Shown piece after piece: positions 24,071 through 39,474 of a stretch of DNA of 64,000 nt (its first letter is position 1; each line of letters starts with the position of its first letter). The position numbers and the translations under genes were made by a program. The stretch is taken from assembly GCA_039654915.1 (NCBI GenBank), contig JBDJPA010000012.1, positions 1,674,001-1,738,000 on the forward strand, in the 5' to 3' direction. Origin of the DNA: Aquilaria yunnanensis. Lineage: Eukaryota > Streptophyta > Magnoliopsida > Malvales > Thymelaeaceae. The notes below the pieces were generated by a model. The model searched no databases. It saw only the letters and a program-made list of their open reading frames with translations, and was not told where the DNA came from.

Positions 24071-27000
24071 TCGGTCAAGGTTCCTCTTAATTCCTGTGGC
24101 TTGTCAGTTTTCTAGTTTTTAGTTTTTTTGCCAATACTCTGAATAATGATTGTGGCATATAAAATAATGTATATTCTATCCCCAGCCCTTCGGCCTAGTG
24201 GCTAAAAGGCTAGGGAAAATGGAGGTCAGGATTTGAACCATGAGCTCCCCATTTCCATATATGATGCCCAGTTAATGGTTGAGGTTTCTTTCGGGTCTAG
24301 GGCATTCATCTTTTCCCTTACATATGAATACCTCATAACCCTTGCATTTTTACTATCCACTAGTAGTGAAAGAATTTTTTTTCTACCTCCATTTTTACTT
24401 GAAAATTTCTTTATCTACTTAACTCCTTGGACTTAACGGTGCTTCCATAAATGTCAACTTTCAACTTTTAACCTTCACATTATTTTGGCGTTCAAGCGAA
24501 AAAGAAAAAAAAAATCACTACTTGGGCTCGACAAATAAAAATCCCTGTTGAGTTGATGGCTTCCGCTGTTCCTCTTCACAAACGAAGTTTTCTTCACCTT
24601 CGCCAGCTAAATCCATTTGAAGGAAATTGAGCAGAGGAAGAGAGGGGATAAATTATTGACAGGTGTCAATAGCAATCAATATATTGAATAGCTTTTGAAA
24701 AACAAAAACCGTTTGATCCTAGAATGAGTGGGGTTTTATTGGTTAGCTTAAGATCAAATCTGAGTAGAGATTTATAGAATCGAACTCTATTCAAGTTTGG
24801 TGAACTTAAGCTCCGCCAGTCCATTTACATCTTATTTTGAACTTGCTGCCAGAAATTATAAAATGTTACTTCATTGTACTATTTGGCCAAATGTTTCCCC
24901 CAAAAGATGGTCAAGGCAAGTTCTGAACACATGTATAATATCGGACTTGTTTGTTCTATTCTACGGCTTTTCGCGTTTTTGAGATTTTCTAAGACACCAA
25001 AAGTTATGACAGCTCTAAAGTAAACCAAAATTTGAAATTAGCCAACATTTTAAATCGTGACCATCCGTAGCTTATGATGATATTGCTGGCATCATATGTA
25101 ACAAAGTAGCACCTATCATTTTTGGGCGAAATTTTACTGGAAGAAATTTTACTGGAAGAGATTAAGGTTGAATATTTGGTTGGTTTGGTTTGAAACTAAT
25201 TCGAATATAATGATTTGATTGATTTTTTATTTTTATAAAATATATTTGAATTGTCTGAACTACATATCAAAATCAATCCAAACTGTTCAAATTATATTTC
25301 GGTTTATTTAGTTTGGGTTATTTGGTTCCTTCTTTTACGGCCTATATACATGGTAAATGAAAAAAAAAAAGACAAAAATTAAAACTTTTACATCTCATAC
25401 CTACAATTAAAGAAGAATAGACAACATATAATCCAAGACTGGTAGGAAATAATTTTATATATATAGGGTTATAGTGAATAATAGTAGAATAATGGTATTA
25501 TTATTCGTTTTATTTGATTTCAAGTATATGATCTAATAACTGATCCGGTAACCAAACATAAAATACGATTTTGGTCTGAACCAATTAAACTATAAAACAA
25601 ACCGGACCATTTTATCCAAATATAATCAATTTTTTTTTTATTTTGTTCGAATAATACTCAGTTACGTGAAATTATGTCCCCGTATCAAAGTTTCAATCAA
25701 AATTAGGTTGGCGTCGGTTTTCAACACAAGTAGACTTAGCAGTTGCAAACTGGTAGTATAAGGCTTTAATGTTACTCGTAGATAGAGGTATTGAAGTTGA
25801 AGCTTGGGTTTGAAGAGTTTGACCCCTTGTTTTTTTCTTATTTTTTTAATAAAAATATTCTAGTTATTGTCAATTTGAAATAGAAAAGGTATGGTTACAC
25901 GTACGCTTGGGTTTGGAAGGGAAACCCTAGGTGAGGGAAAAGACAAAAAAAGGGATCCAAACCTAGGGCACAGATTGGGTGAGTTTCACTGAATTTGGAG
26001 TCCCAAGTTTGGTAGTTTGACTCTTGTGTACTTCCCATTAAATTCGTCCTCCTTTACTTGCTACCCAATTGCTCGACATTTTTTTTAGCAAACTTATATA
26101 TATCAACTTTGGTTTATTTCTAGATTGTAATCAAAGTTTTGTGCTTTGGGTTTCGAAGGGGATCTTAATTCAAGCCCTTGTTTTTAGTATTTTCATCGCA
26201 TTGTTTTCACCTAATTTTTTTGGCATTATCAATATTGAGGAATTCTATACTTGGTTTTCCAAAGATCAAAAAACCTAAGCGGGTGTTATCTAATTTTGAC
26301 TTTAATTCCCACTTGCCCTTCAAAATCGCCCTTCATCACTGTTTTCTTTTAGCAGCATCACACTTGCAATATTTAAGGAAATAATATGGAGAAACTAAAG
26401 TGGGGTTTAAGAGGACGTCTTATGACACGAACCCAATAAAAAGGCTAAGGATATAGAAAAATACGTATGTAGTATGGTTCTAATTAAGATCTGTATATAT
26501 GTATATAGACACACACACACAAATAAAAATATATATATCATGTCAGTACTCTATATAAAGCTTCAAGACACTATTATTATTAACTACTAGTATATATATA
26601 TCTATTTGCTTCATAAATCTATAGCTTGTTTCAATTTCTTGAAGTTTAGCAAATTTACTGCTTCAAGTTTAGGGTTTCTTTTCACAAATGCACTTTTCTA
26701 GTTGATTCAAATAAGGGCAACAAATAATATTGGTGTTGAGTTTATCCGTTCATACACAGAGCCGCAACAGAAAATTTTGGAGACAAGTAAATTATTGGAA
26801 ACAACAAAAAATCACCAAATTTACTTATAATTACTACCTTTTATAATGTTGTATATGTAATTCGTTTTGCTCATTAATATTTTTATGATTTTTTCTTCTT
26901 CTTCTTCTATTTATTTATTTTTTTAAAAAAATGATCAAAAGCATCTGTACAAATAGAAGGGTGAGAGATATTTTATAATTAAGGGATGAGAAATACCCAC

Positions 27001-28443
27001 ATTTTTTGGACCAGGATTAATGCTATTAAATTAGCATAATTCACATTTTATGGGAAGTTTGGTGGAGGTATGGTTTAAACCCCTAAACTCCTCAACAACT
27101 TGGGCCGAGATTTCTAGACTTATATGCTAGAACTAATTAAAAATTTTATATGATACATCATTTAATTATATTGGCTTCATATATTTTCCTGATGAGTCGA
27201 ATATCAATACTTTAAATATAGTATATTCTCAAAATAATAATTAATTTATAATCCAATCTTCAGAGGCTCATCTACATAAAATTAGAAAAATCTTATCGGT
27301 AATGGTCTATGATAACTGTGAATTATCGCATGCGCGCCACTGACCAAATGAAACCCACATAATTATTAAAACCTATAAATTATTATTTTGACTTTTTTAG
27401 AGTTTAATTACTAAAATCTCTACCACATCCATTAATTAGGATAATAGTTATCGTCTTAATTGCTCAAATAAATATATAGATTATCTTGTAATAGATTATC
27501 AGCTGTAAGTATGTTTTAGAATTTTGATTACTTAATTATCAAATTAAACTACGTCAGGTAGCTCACATAATAATAATAATAATAATAATTCAGTTTGTTT
27601 TACATTAATAATAATGAATTATTGGGCATTATCCTTATATAAAATGATAATTTACAAAGATTATCAATTTATTGACACCTATAATTTAAGAAATCTAAAA
27701 ATTAATTTTACAATATTTTTTTTCTTGAAATAAAATATTTTTTATTAAATTTTATTTTTTAGGTTTTTTAATTTAAAAATTTAACAAATAATTAATTTTT
27801 ACAAAAATATCTTGAAATTCCAATATGTATGAATTCCAATATATAAATAAAATAAGAGATATAATTTAAGAAAAGTGAGAAATATGTATAAATCTTGGAA
27901 GACCTATGCACAAAAAAATTTTTGAATACTATTGTTGATATATTCAACTATACGCATATTGAATATTTTCATACACATTCTTTTAATATGCATATTAAAC
28001 TTCAATTCTTTAAATATTCAATAGAACCACATGTGTTATTTCATAACTTATGCATATAATTTGTCTTATGTGTGCATAAATTTAAATTCATTCAAACATA
28101 TATTATTTAATTATATTTTCACACAATTTATGCTTGGATTTATATTATTTTAAAATAAAATAAAAATTAAGATAAAATTCAATTAATAGTAACTGTGGTA
28201 ATATGTACAAATCAGATGTTAGATTTATATGAACTTAATATATAAATAAGGTTAGAGACGTGTACAAATCAAACAACTGATATACATAGTTGGTATCAAA
28301 GATTTATATAAATTATATAAGACATATGTACAAATAAACTTTTGTATACAAACATGTGTAGAAACATATAAGCTTATATCTAAAAGAAAATAAAATTTTG
28401 TATACAAAAAATAATATATGTGACATTATTTCTGAAAATGAGT
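24071..28443. other. Long AT-rich intergenic region, no gene recognised
   Basis: Contains microsatellites (for example AC repeats near 26510 and AAT repeats near 27570). A GGTTTGGTTTG/AACCAAAC-type stretch at 25150-25660 looks like an old DNA transposon. There are many short frames without coding character. No RNA gene was recognised. Confidence 0.45.
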
Positions 28444-29030
28444 TTACTCATCTGTATATATGCAATTAAATGTTTGTATAATTCTATTTATGTGGTCGCA
28501 TACGTGAGACCGTAAAGAAAAAAAGAAAGAAAAGGTTAGTGACTTAAACGAAAAAGAAAAAAGAATAGAACGTCTGCAGGCGGGTTTAACCAAATTTGAT
28601 GTGGGTTCTCGAACGGGTCGGGTTTGGGTCGCGCGACAGGTTCTTCGCATGTTCCCTCTGCAGCGGTGGTGGATGGGCGAGCGGCGGCCTTGGGTTTAAG
28701 ACAGCGGAGCGTTGACGTTGAAAGGCTGCGAATCGATGTGTGAAACATGGCGGGACGGGTTACACTTCTTCTCCTCTTCGATTAAGCGTCGGTGAAGGTT
28801 GGAGACACCTGGGAACGACGGCGTCTGGGGAGGTGGGATAGCGGCGACGGGCTGGAGAGGCGGAACGTGATTCGGCAGAGAAAGGACATGACATGAATTG
28901 ATTTTTTAACAGGGGCATATTTGAGTTTGAAAATAGATTTTGCTGGAGGAGGCGGTTCTAAATAATATCCGGAGACAAATTTTTTTTCTTTTTCCTGTTT
29001 ATACTTCGGTGGCTTAGTATCCAACAAAAC
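28444..29030 (-). other. GC-rich island with minus-strand frames, unassigned
   Basis: Between AT-rich flanks, 28560-28880 is clearly GC-richer. Two overlapping minus-strand frames (28782-29027 and 28536-28748) encode proline/serine/arginine-rich peptides with no family that I recognise. It may be the 5' exon of a lost gene or a transposon fragment. Confidence 0.25.
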
Positions 29031-31130
29031 ATGGTCAACAAAATTCTACCTATATATATATATATATATTATATGCTCCTTTTGCAGAATTAGATCGATC
29101 GGAGGTAGCGGGTGTCCCACCACCGGCTCTAGTAACACTTCATTGTTAGCTAGCCCCAGTTAAGTTAATTACACACACGTTCACTTGTTTTTATCTGTAA
29201 TTAAACTAATTAATAATTTGACGAGAAATTAATCATTGAAAATTTTTCCCTGACAAAAGTCAGTGGAATAGAAGCTGTGGGGAATGGAATAGAAACTGAT
29301 GAGTTTCGAACTCTGAGGAAAGAAAACCCTAATTTTTAAATTCTAAAGCTAGCTATAACAGTGCCTAATAACCGGCCAATTCATAGGAATTTCACAGTTA
29401 GATTTTTTAAATTCGATTTTTCGAACTCGGGTGCATTGGAGGCCGGGAGGGTCCATGTTTCCATATGAAATTGTTGAAACGAAAGACCACAAAATTAACT
29501 GCTCCCCCTTGGATTTGCTTTGTTTTGACTTCAACTGATTAAATATTATTATTGGAACAATAAAAAAAGGTTTGCGAATTGATGGTGATCGATTTGCCAT
29601 CTCCAGAAGCTGCTGATTCTCTGGTGTTCTTGAGATCCCTCCATTTAGATTAAACAAAAGGCCTCGAAATTTAGTGGGTTTCATTCAGTTGGGGCACAAT
29701 CAAGGAAGAAAATGATGGTGAATTATCTGAATTAGTTTTCACTCTTGAAAAGCCTCAACTCATTTCACAAAAATTGATCATGTTTAATCCCATAATTAAG
29801 TATAACTGCATGGGAGTGTCAAAATTTCCACTGAAGTGGATTAAACCTGTAGTTTATCAAACTATTCATTTTCTTGTTGTACATATATTAAACGAATATA
29901 TTAATTTTCTTATTGCTACATTAAACGAATATATTATAACTTAGCCGATTCAAATGGGGCAGGCATAGGCCTGGCCATCCTAAAATAATAAAATCTCGAA
30001 TTTGAATCCTTAAGTCTCAAGGGCAAGTGTATTATATGAGTACCCTTCTTAAAAAATGACTAAACTAGAACTAAAGTTTATCAAAATGGTAACCAAAGAG
30101 AACGCCTATAGATAAGGTCAAGATTTGAGGAGTGGTATCGCACTTTACGCAAAACAGATACAAAAAATGGGCTGATTGCTCATCCCCTAAGTTTAGGACT
30201 GTTCAGCCTTATCCATATTCTAATTGTAATATTGTATTAAATTATATATACCAAAAGAAAAAAGTTTATAAGTAAAGTGCATATATATTTTATAGCTCTA
30301 CGTACTCTGTGAAAATGCTAAGTCTGCCTAGCATTTTGATAGGTAAAGTGCATATATATTTTATATCCATACTCTACGTACTCTTGAAAAATGATCAGGT
30401 TGCTACTTTGAGAGTAACCCGAACAAAATTTTTGAAAGGGGCACACTTTAACCACATGAATTTCCGAGCTATTTGTGTGTTTATATACTGTCTAATATTA
30501 TCTGGATGTAGCAGTTTTCTAATTATTCTGCTTTTTTTGTGAATTTAATTAGAAAGCTAAGCAACCAGCAGTTAATTACAAGACACAAGAATTAACAGAA
30601 AAATGTCCTAACTTAAATGGGTGGAGAGAATTCCAACCTCCCTGATCAATGCATTTAAACATCTGGTTACTGAGGCAAAATCTCAAGTGCTTCTTAATAT
30701 ATATCGTAGGTTATACTGTGTTTAAGTTTCTGGTACATCAAAATTTGTCCTAACACACAATTAATATTGAGATTTTTTTATTTTTTGTCAATTTGAACCA
30801 GAAAATCCATCTTATTGACTTAGGTTTCTTGGCAGTTGCTCTCTCTCTCTCTCTCTCTCTTCTCCTCTGTATTTTTTGGAGATAGATATATATAGACACA
30901 GACTTTTAAGAGTCACCAGAAAAGGCGGCTGATACTTCGGGGCCAGACCCCTCTTCAGGTAGCATATATTGCCTACAAATTAAGTGAAGTGAGCTCCACT
31001 CGTAATTGCCAGCTTGCTAGCTATTTGTCTCTCTCTTATTAGCTTATCTTGCCCAGCCCACCTTCCTCCATATATATTTCTAGGGTTTTTTGCTTCTGGT
31101 TTTCCTAGCAGGGTTTAAGAAAACAGAAAC
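29031..31130. other. Intergenic and FEZ upstream region
   Basis: Holds a (TA)n run near 29050-29070, a 29-bp word (around AGTGCATATATATTTTATA) repeated near 30275 and 30345, and a (CT)10 tract at 30839-30861 about 270 bp before the FEZ start codon. No gene seen. Confidence 0.4.
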
Positions 31131-32486
31131 ATGGATGATCATGAGAGAAATGGCATTAACATTTCAGATCATCAACAAGGTGAAAAGCTGGAAGAAGTTG
31201 TGTTGCCAGGCTTCAGGTTTCACCCAACTGATGAAGAGCTGGTAGGCTTCTACCTCAAAAGAAAGATCCAACAGAGGCCTCTCTCTATTGAGCTCATCAA
31301 GCAACTTGACATCTACAAATTTGACCCTTGGGATCTTCCTAGTAAGTTTCTTTCTTTCTTTCTTCCTTTTGCCTCACCTTTTTGAGCTTTTGTTCATATA
31401 TATATAGACACAACTTCTAACCAAAAAGATTGGTTTTTCTTTTCCATGGGCGGTGAAGAGTTGGCGACAACAGGGGAGAAAGAGTGGTATTTCTACTGTC
31501 CAAGGGACAGGAAGTACCGGAACAGTGCGAGGCCAAACCGGGTGACTGGAGCCGGGTTTTGGAAGGCAACCGGGACAGACCGGCCCATCTACTCGTCGGA
31601 GGGAAGCAAATGCATAGGGCTGAAGAAGTCTCTTGTGTTCTACAAAGGAAGGGCAGCAAAAGGAGTCAAAACTGACTGGATGATGCATGAGTTCCGCTTG
31701 CCTACTCTCTCACCAGACCCCTCCTCTTCACCTAAGCGCTTCCTTCACAAAAACCTCCCCTCAAATGTAAACATCTCGCGTACATATACACGCGCGCACA
31801 CACAGACACATTCATATATACACATGTATAGACATAACATATATGAACTAATTAGTGTTTTTTTTTTTTTCGGTATGCAGGACTCATGGGCGATTTGTAG
31901 AATATTCAAGAAAACAAACTCAACAGCCCAACGAGCTCTTTCTCACTCATGGGTGTCTCCCCCAATGCCTGATCAAACCACCTCACCATCAAATCATCAA
32001 CTCCCTAATGGAGACTCCACCAACAACACAACTCATCATCCTCCACCAATCCTCTTGAACCCTAACCCTAATATTCATGACCTTCACCATATTTCCGCCG
32101 CGCCTCATGCTCTGGATTTCTCTTCGTACAAGCTCATCAACCATTTGAGCCTACTAAATAGTCCGGGAGACCTAGCGAGCCTCATCTTCGCCAATATGTC
32201 GTCTTCTTCCTCTTCTTCTCCGATGCCATCGGCCGTTGACTTTGGTGGGTCTCCTCGAGAGCATTGCAACAGCGGTAGCGTAGATGGCAGCTTGATCTCC
32301 TCATCAGTTGCCTTGACCCATGATGAGATTCTTCAACGGAGTGAAAGTTCCTTGACGGCCGATCTTAATCTCAAGCATCTACAGCATGATCAGTGGGATG
32401 CCGTTCGATCAAATGCCGGTTTTCCGTTTGGTTTTCCTGTGGGTTTAGGGGATTCTTGGAAGCCAAACATGATGTGGGATTCTTAA
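31131..32486 (+). CDS. FEZ: FEZ-type NAC transcription factor
   Basis: Three exons, 31131-31341, 31459-31766 and 31881-32486, give 374 codons. The NAC domain is complete. Subdomain A is [13 protein letters not shown] at about 25-37. B is [13 protein letters not shown] is [16 protein letters not shown], and D includes [13 protein letters not shown] and [26 protein letters not shown] is [11 protein letters not shown], just after intron 2. The variable C-terminus is rich in S, P, N and H. The intron positions (after DPWDLP and before DSWAICRIF) are usual for NAC genes. The DNA-binding half strongly resembles Arabidopsis FEZ (At1g26870), which promotes periclinal divisions of root-cap stem cells; that role is inferred here. 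The second intron is 114 bp with no in-frame stop. The gene is undamaged and unrelated in detail to the broken NAC gene at 1346-2536. Confidence 0.9.
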
Positions 32487-34291
32487 TGATAGAAAATATA
32501 AATAAATAAAAGAAGAGGACTCTCTAACTTTTATGATTATTTTTCACTACTAATTAGCTAGGTTTTCCTTAATATATAGATGATATTCTTTAGGGCTTTT
32601 TTTTTTATTCCCTTTTTCCTTTCCCTCCCATTAATGAATATCGAAGTGGAAACCAATTTGTCCTGATTAATAGTGAAAATCATGTTGACGGTGGTCTATT
32701 TCTTTTTATTTTTTTTCTATGACACGTGAGATGAAAAGCAATAGTTAGATGGATTTTAGATTAGTTATATACCCAGCCCACTTTAGAGAGGAGTCAAAAT
32801 ATTGAAATTTTGTATGCTTTGGCATTTGCGTAAAATAAAAACATGACATGTGACAATACATTGGTGTGACAATTTATGAAAACATATATATGTACCCAGA
32901 AAAAATTAATGAGAACATATGAACAATACAAAAACAATTAATTAGCACGTGATGCAACGCCATTAAGATGTGTTGCTCACAAAAATATCAAAAAAATTGC
33001 AGAAGGCAGATAATTCAGGTTACTTTCAAATGAACCTCGTCACCTTAAAACAGAAAGATGAATATAAACTAAATTGGTTTTAGCAATGAATTTAATAGAA
33101 TTATACCTCTGCTCACCTAAACACTTCTATTCCAGTTATAAATTCCAGATTCAATACAGAACTAAGAAATTTACCAGCTAAATTTCGAGAAACAATGGTG
33201 GACATCCCAGGTGAGTTTTAATCTGATTCGTCTTGGACCAAAGAAGGTCCGCTTATAGAGAAGGTGTTGACTTGAACCATGGAAAATTTCACTCATGCGA
33301 GTCCAAAACAGCCAAATCCGATCGCCAGAACCAAACCCATTACTTCCATTCATATAAGTAGGGACCAGTAATCGCTTGGGCCGATCCAGCAACAGAAGTT
33401 GCAGGCCTTCAAAACCTACAGCCCAAGAATAGAACCTGATGCACCCTAGCAGCTTTGTTACTCGTCAGATCAGATCACCACCACATTCGCGCTAGTTTCA
33501 GCCGGTGCAAAGTTCGGTTATATTTTCCCTTCCCACGCAGCGCGACAACGCCCATGAGAAATTTCTTTCCGGATCATTTTTCAGCTTTTTTCAGCACAAA
33601 AATTTTGTTCCATGATTTAATTAGCGGACGAAGAAACAATTGGATCGAGTTCACTTGCGTGTATCCAATTAGATACAAACAACTAGAAACTTTATGCCAA
33701 ATAAACAGAGCTAAGAGTACTAGTGGAAGCTCAGAAACTTAAGTAGAACTTCAAGACTATTGGCATTCAAGAAAATCTAGGCAAAACTTCGAGAGGAAAA
33801 CTCATCCGATAGCTTCTTCGCAGATATAATGCCATTTCCACCAACACAAATTTGCCAAACAGTTATCCCCACAATCATGCAAAAGACACCACAATAAAAA
33901 TGAATTTCAGATCTCGTAATTGGGCACTCTTTTTTGTTAAAGCAAACCAAAACCAGGCATTATGAGAATTTGTGATTAGATTCACCACTGAAAACCACAT
34001 AACAGGCACCAGGTATTTCTCCTGCCCATCTGCTTCTGCTCATAACAACTAATTTTGCACATCTACTGAGAGTTTAGCTATCGAAGAACACCAATCCAAA
34101 CCAACCATACTAATTAGCACCAGGTACCCAACAAAACTTTTAAACCAAGCGGATTTGTCGACAAAGTGATTGAAAAATGTAGACACCCAGTATTCAGGAA
34201 AGCGAAAATACAAGTTCAAATTTTACCAAAACAAAAAACTAGTCATCAACTCAAGACCATCAAACATGACTTGAACAATTCTACTCAAAAC
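32487..34291. other. Intergenic between FEZ and RPL34 (convergent 3' ends)
   Basis: AT-rich with short unassigned frames (for example 33171-33392 minus and 33455-33742 plus). No repeat or RNA gene was recognised. Confidence 0.45.
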
Positions 34292-35801
<1,510 letters not shown>

Positions 35802-35871
35802 TTTCTGCTTCCTCGGAATCTCTCGCTCTCTGTGGGCTTCTGGAGGAGACGAGCGTTGGAAGCGGAAAGGG

Positions 35872-35880
35872 GTTATATAG
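35872..35880 (-). promoter_or_regulatory. TATA box of RPL34
   Basis: CTATATAAC on the minus strand, about 75 bp upstream of the start codon, followed by a pyrimidine-rich leader. Confidence 0.65.
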
Positions 35881-36009
35881 CGAGGACGAAACGGGACCAA
35901 GGGTTTTCTGGTTTTGTTGATGCCCTAGATCCGAGGGCGGAGATGAGATGTTACGTCTGAAACGGACGGCTCAAAAGTTTCGATGCTCACCAATGAAATT
36001 CCGGTATTA

Positions 36010-36020
36010 TGGGCTGGGCC
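36010..36020 (-). promoter_or_regulatory. Site II motifs upstream of RPL34
   Basis: Adjacent TGGGCT and TGGGCC, with a further GGCCCA at 36111-36116. Site II (TGGGCC/T) elements are bound by TCP proteins and are common in plant ribosomal-protein promoters. Confidence 0.55.
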
Positions 36021-39000
36021 TTACGAACCATGAAGTGAGTGTAGGACTGACTTGGCCTGCTCATATTAGAAAAAGGAAACTGACTAGTATGAGGCTTAAG
36101 CCCAAAACCGGCCCATGAAGGGAATAAAGACATCAGGCCAGCTAAAAATTCTTGCAAATCTGCTCGTGATCCGGAGTATCTGGATACACGTGTAACACGA
36201 GTTTAGGAACCCGCGCGTTGCGCCGTTTGTAACAAATCCAAATCCTAAAGTTGTTTAAGTCGGTCAATAGTAGAGCTATGAACTGAACATTTATAAGAGC
36301 CCTTGCATTGCAGCAGACATATCTTAAAATGTGAACAAAAGATTTTAAATGATAATAGAGTTCAACAGCCGGTTGGCCTGGTTACAAAATGAAACACAGT
36401 AATTTGGTTACTTAAAGACAGGGGCGGATCTATTAAGGGGCAGGAGGGTGCCGTTACCCCTCCGAAAATTTTGAAAAAATTTAAATATAGGTACTTAATT
36501 GGTTAATTCAAGAGAAATTAGGGACTTGAAATACATTTTTCCCCTCAGATAATGGAAGAATATGAAGATGGGGGGACAGGAGGTAGGCACTAAAGAAAAT
36601 AGGGACCAAATGAGTAATTATTCCCTCTAGCCTTAAACAGATATTCTCATATGGCCTAAATGCACTATTAGTCCTCCAAATTTGTCACCTTGTCAAGTTG
36701 CACCCTAATATTTGAATTAATACGAATTAGTTCCAATCTCCAGCTTTGCCCCTCCTCAATGTCGTCCCTCTCCTCCGGGTTTGGTCGACTCTCCTTTGGG
36801 CTCGCCCCCCCGAACAAAAAATTCTGGTTTAAAGACATAATGAAACAGAGCATACTGCTTACATAACTGCATATCACATCTACCGCAATTGCAGAGAGGT
36901 ATGGTTAAATAAGAAAAATTCCCAGGTAGATAAATAAAGAAGTCCTACATGAACATGGCATGATAGAGCGTTAAGCAGCAAAAATGCATTGCGGGAGCAA
37001 TACACGAAAAATAAAAACAACATGGATGGATGGTAGAATGGAAAATATCAATTTGGACAATCTAAATGCCGGAAGTATTAACCTGATAAAGGAAGGGTAA
37101 AGAAAAAGTTGTGGGCGGATACATGGTATACAATAAAACATGAAGGCGTTAACACATACGAGTAGGGGTAAGTAAAATTTCGGTTATATATGAAATAATC
37201 AAATAATGGAATTTTCTTTTTCAGTTTTTGGTTATTACTTTTAAGTGAAATTTTAGTTTTCAGTTATAACCAAAAACCGATATATAAATTTGGTTTGGTT
37301 TTCAGTTTCCCTCTATTAAAATTTGGTTGACCAAAATAACCAAATTTTTATTCCACTAGTATTTATATTTGAGATTTTGAAAGGATTATATATGTGATAG
37401 ATATTTGTTATGTGCATAAATGTGATATTTGGTCTTAGAATGAATTATAGACGTTTGTTAGGTAATTGAAATGTGTGTTTAGATTGGGATATATGATGAA
37501 GTTAGAGATTTGAAATGTATATACATAAAATTTGGTTATCTTGGTTAAAAACCGAATAACCGATTTTTTTTAATTGTCTATTATTTTGGATTTCTACTAT
37601 GTTTCAGTCTATTTTATTATTAGTACATAAGATCAGAAATAAAATAAATTCAATTATTCGGTTTTAGTTAAAACAGAAATAACCAATTAAGCACCCTTCC
37701 TTACAAGGGAAAAAAGCATGAAGGGAAAATAGAGGAAACTACTTACAAACAAGGTGTTAAATATCATTACTGCTAGGTATACCGCACCCCAAATTTTTAA
37801 TGTATATCACACCGCATATCATTACCATTTTCGCAAAAAAAATAAATGTTACTCCATAATGTTATTTTAAGATGACATAAATTCAATAATTTTTGTTAGC
37901 ACATTTTATATGTATTCTAATTTTTCTCATCATAATTTGTCAAATATAAATAAAATATATATGTTAGAAGATATTTTTTAATACTAAATGATATACAAAA
38001 ATAATTATTTTTATGTTAACTAAGAAAACTAACTAAAAAAATAAAAGTAAATACTTATTTTATGATATGTGTATTAATTATATTTTAATGTTTTATATAT
38101 TTATAATTTTTTAATGTAAAATGACAAGAAAAAACATCTCACACATATCCATGAAAAATTAAGTACAACAGTATGTATTTCACGGTATTTTGCGGTATAC
38201 TGTGGGTTTTTAACAAAATGTACACAAAAAGTGAGTAGTATGTAAAATATCACAAAATATTACAGTATACCATGGTATACCGTGCTATTAAATGACAAAG
38301 CGTAAAAATATTTATACCACATATCACTTATCGTAGATAAGTGATATATCACGCAATATACAATTGTACCACACTGTATTTAATTCCATGCTTACAAATA
38401 AAAGACAAACCAATGAAGATACAATTGCTTTATCATACGTCTGATTGAAAAGGGAAAAGTAATTCAAAGCCTGGCAAATGAATAGCATTGATACAAAAAA
38501 AAATCTAAAAGATAACAACAAAAATCATAAAAAAACAAAGACTTTGAGCGAAACGACACCATAACCATTGGCTGCATCAAAAGCTTGTTTATAATGAAGA
38601 ATAGAGGTGAAATTTTTTCCATGGATTTGAGTGAAAGGGGTTTCAATCACTAATGAGAGTCAATTTTTCTGTAAAAAAAAAAACAGAGAATTGAGCGTAT
38701 GAAAGATGAAATGGAGTGACAGGAGCAGATACGAGAGCTCTCGTGAGATAGATTATGACGAGGTTCATTGATCCGCGCGTTGCGGCGGGTTCATAGATTT
38801 AAAATGAGGGACCTGATCATCAGAAATAGATGCTCGGGGTCTAAAATGGCAAGGTTAGAATATCTACAAACTGAAATAGGGGTTTGACCCTTAAAGGTAA
38901 AAGGTGCAAAAAAAGAAAAATGGCAGCGTTTCATTCGGTATTCATTGAACATTGAATTTGTTCCATCTTTAGTATATAGTAATAACTTCAATAAATTTAT

Positions 39001-39343
39001 AATTAAAATAAATATCAATAATAATAATTAAAAATTCTAAGTCATAAATTTATGTTCATTGATTAATATTTTATTTTATCTTAATTTTGTTAAGATTTTT
39101 TCTATGTTATGTTCTTATATCAATTATGATCAAAACATAATACCGTGAAACATAATATTGCACATTATTTGAAATGACAGATATTTTTTTTATGATTAAA
39201 GAATAATTGACTAAAAAATTTTATCTCTTATCAATTTAAATTTAAATTTTTAATATAGATGAAAAGTTTATTTAAAAAAATTCACTTTTAATTTTAGAAA
39301 TTATTGACCAAATCACTTCATTAAATCATAGAGCTTTTTCTTT
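36021..39343. other. Intergenic with DNA-transposon debris
   Basis: 36420-36470 (CAGGGGCGGATCT start) and 36805-36830 (CCCCCCCGAACAAAAAATTCTGG) resemble the left and right ends of a hAT-like element, but the right terminal repeat is missing. 37170-37690 is rich in GGTTATTT/AACCAAA words. 37780-38330 is rich in GGTATAC words. No gene was recognised. Confidence 0.4.
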
Positions 39344-39474
39344 TTACCTTTACTACGTTAATGGTAACCAATGTTTTACTTTAGAAAATAACACATCATA
39401 AAAAATATATAAAATTGTGTTGAATTTATGTTAATCAAAGAATAGTTTAGCCATTAATATAGTAAAGGTAAAAA
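39344..39474. repeat. 24-bp inverted repeat ending at the retrotransposon boundary
   Basis: TTTTTACCTTTACTACGTTA at 39344 onward is repeated as its reverse complement at 39451-39474 with two mismatches. The right arm stops exactly where the LTR homology begins, and the first 11 bp of the LTR are absent there. Confidence 0.7.

Noticed and set aside
24182..24245. Possible tRNA-derived SINE head (GGCCTAGTGGCTAAAAGG, then GGATTTGAACC)
   Set aside because: Box A-like and box B-like words are present, but the box B fit is poor and neither a tail nor a target-site duplication could be found.
24556..24628. Short ATG frame (MASAVPLHKRSFLHLRQLNP) that could be a first exon
   Set aside because: Stops after about 24 codons; no downstream exon or family match seen.
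36417..36840. Complete hAT element
   Set aside because: A left-end-like start and right-subterminal-like sequence are present, but the right terminal repeat and an 8-bp target duplication are not visible.
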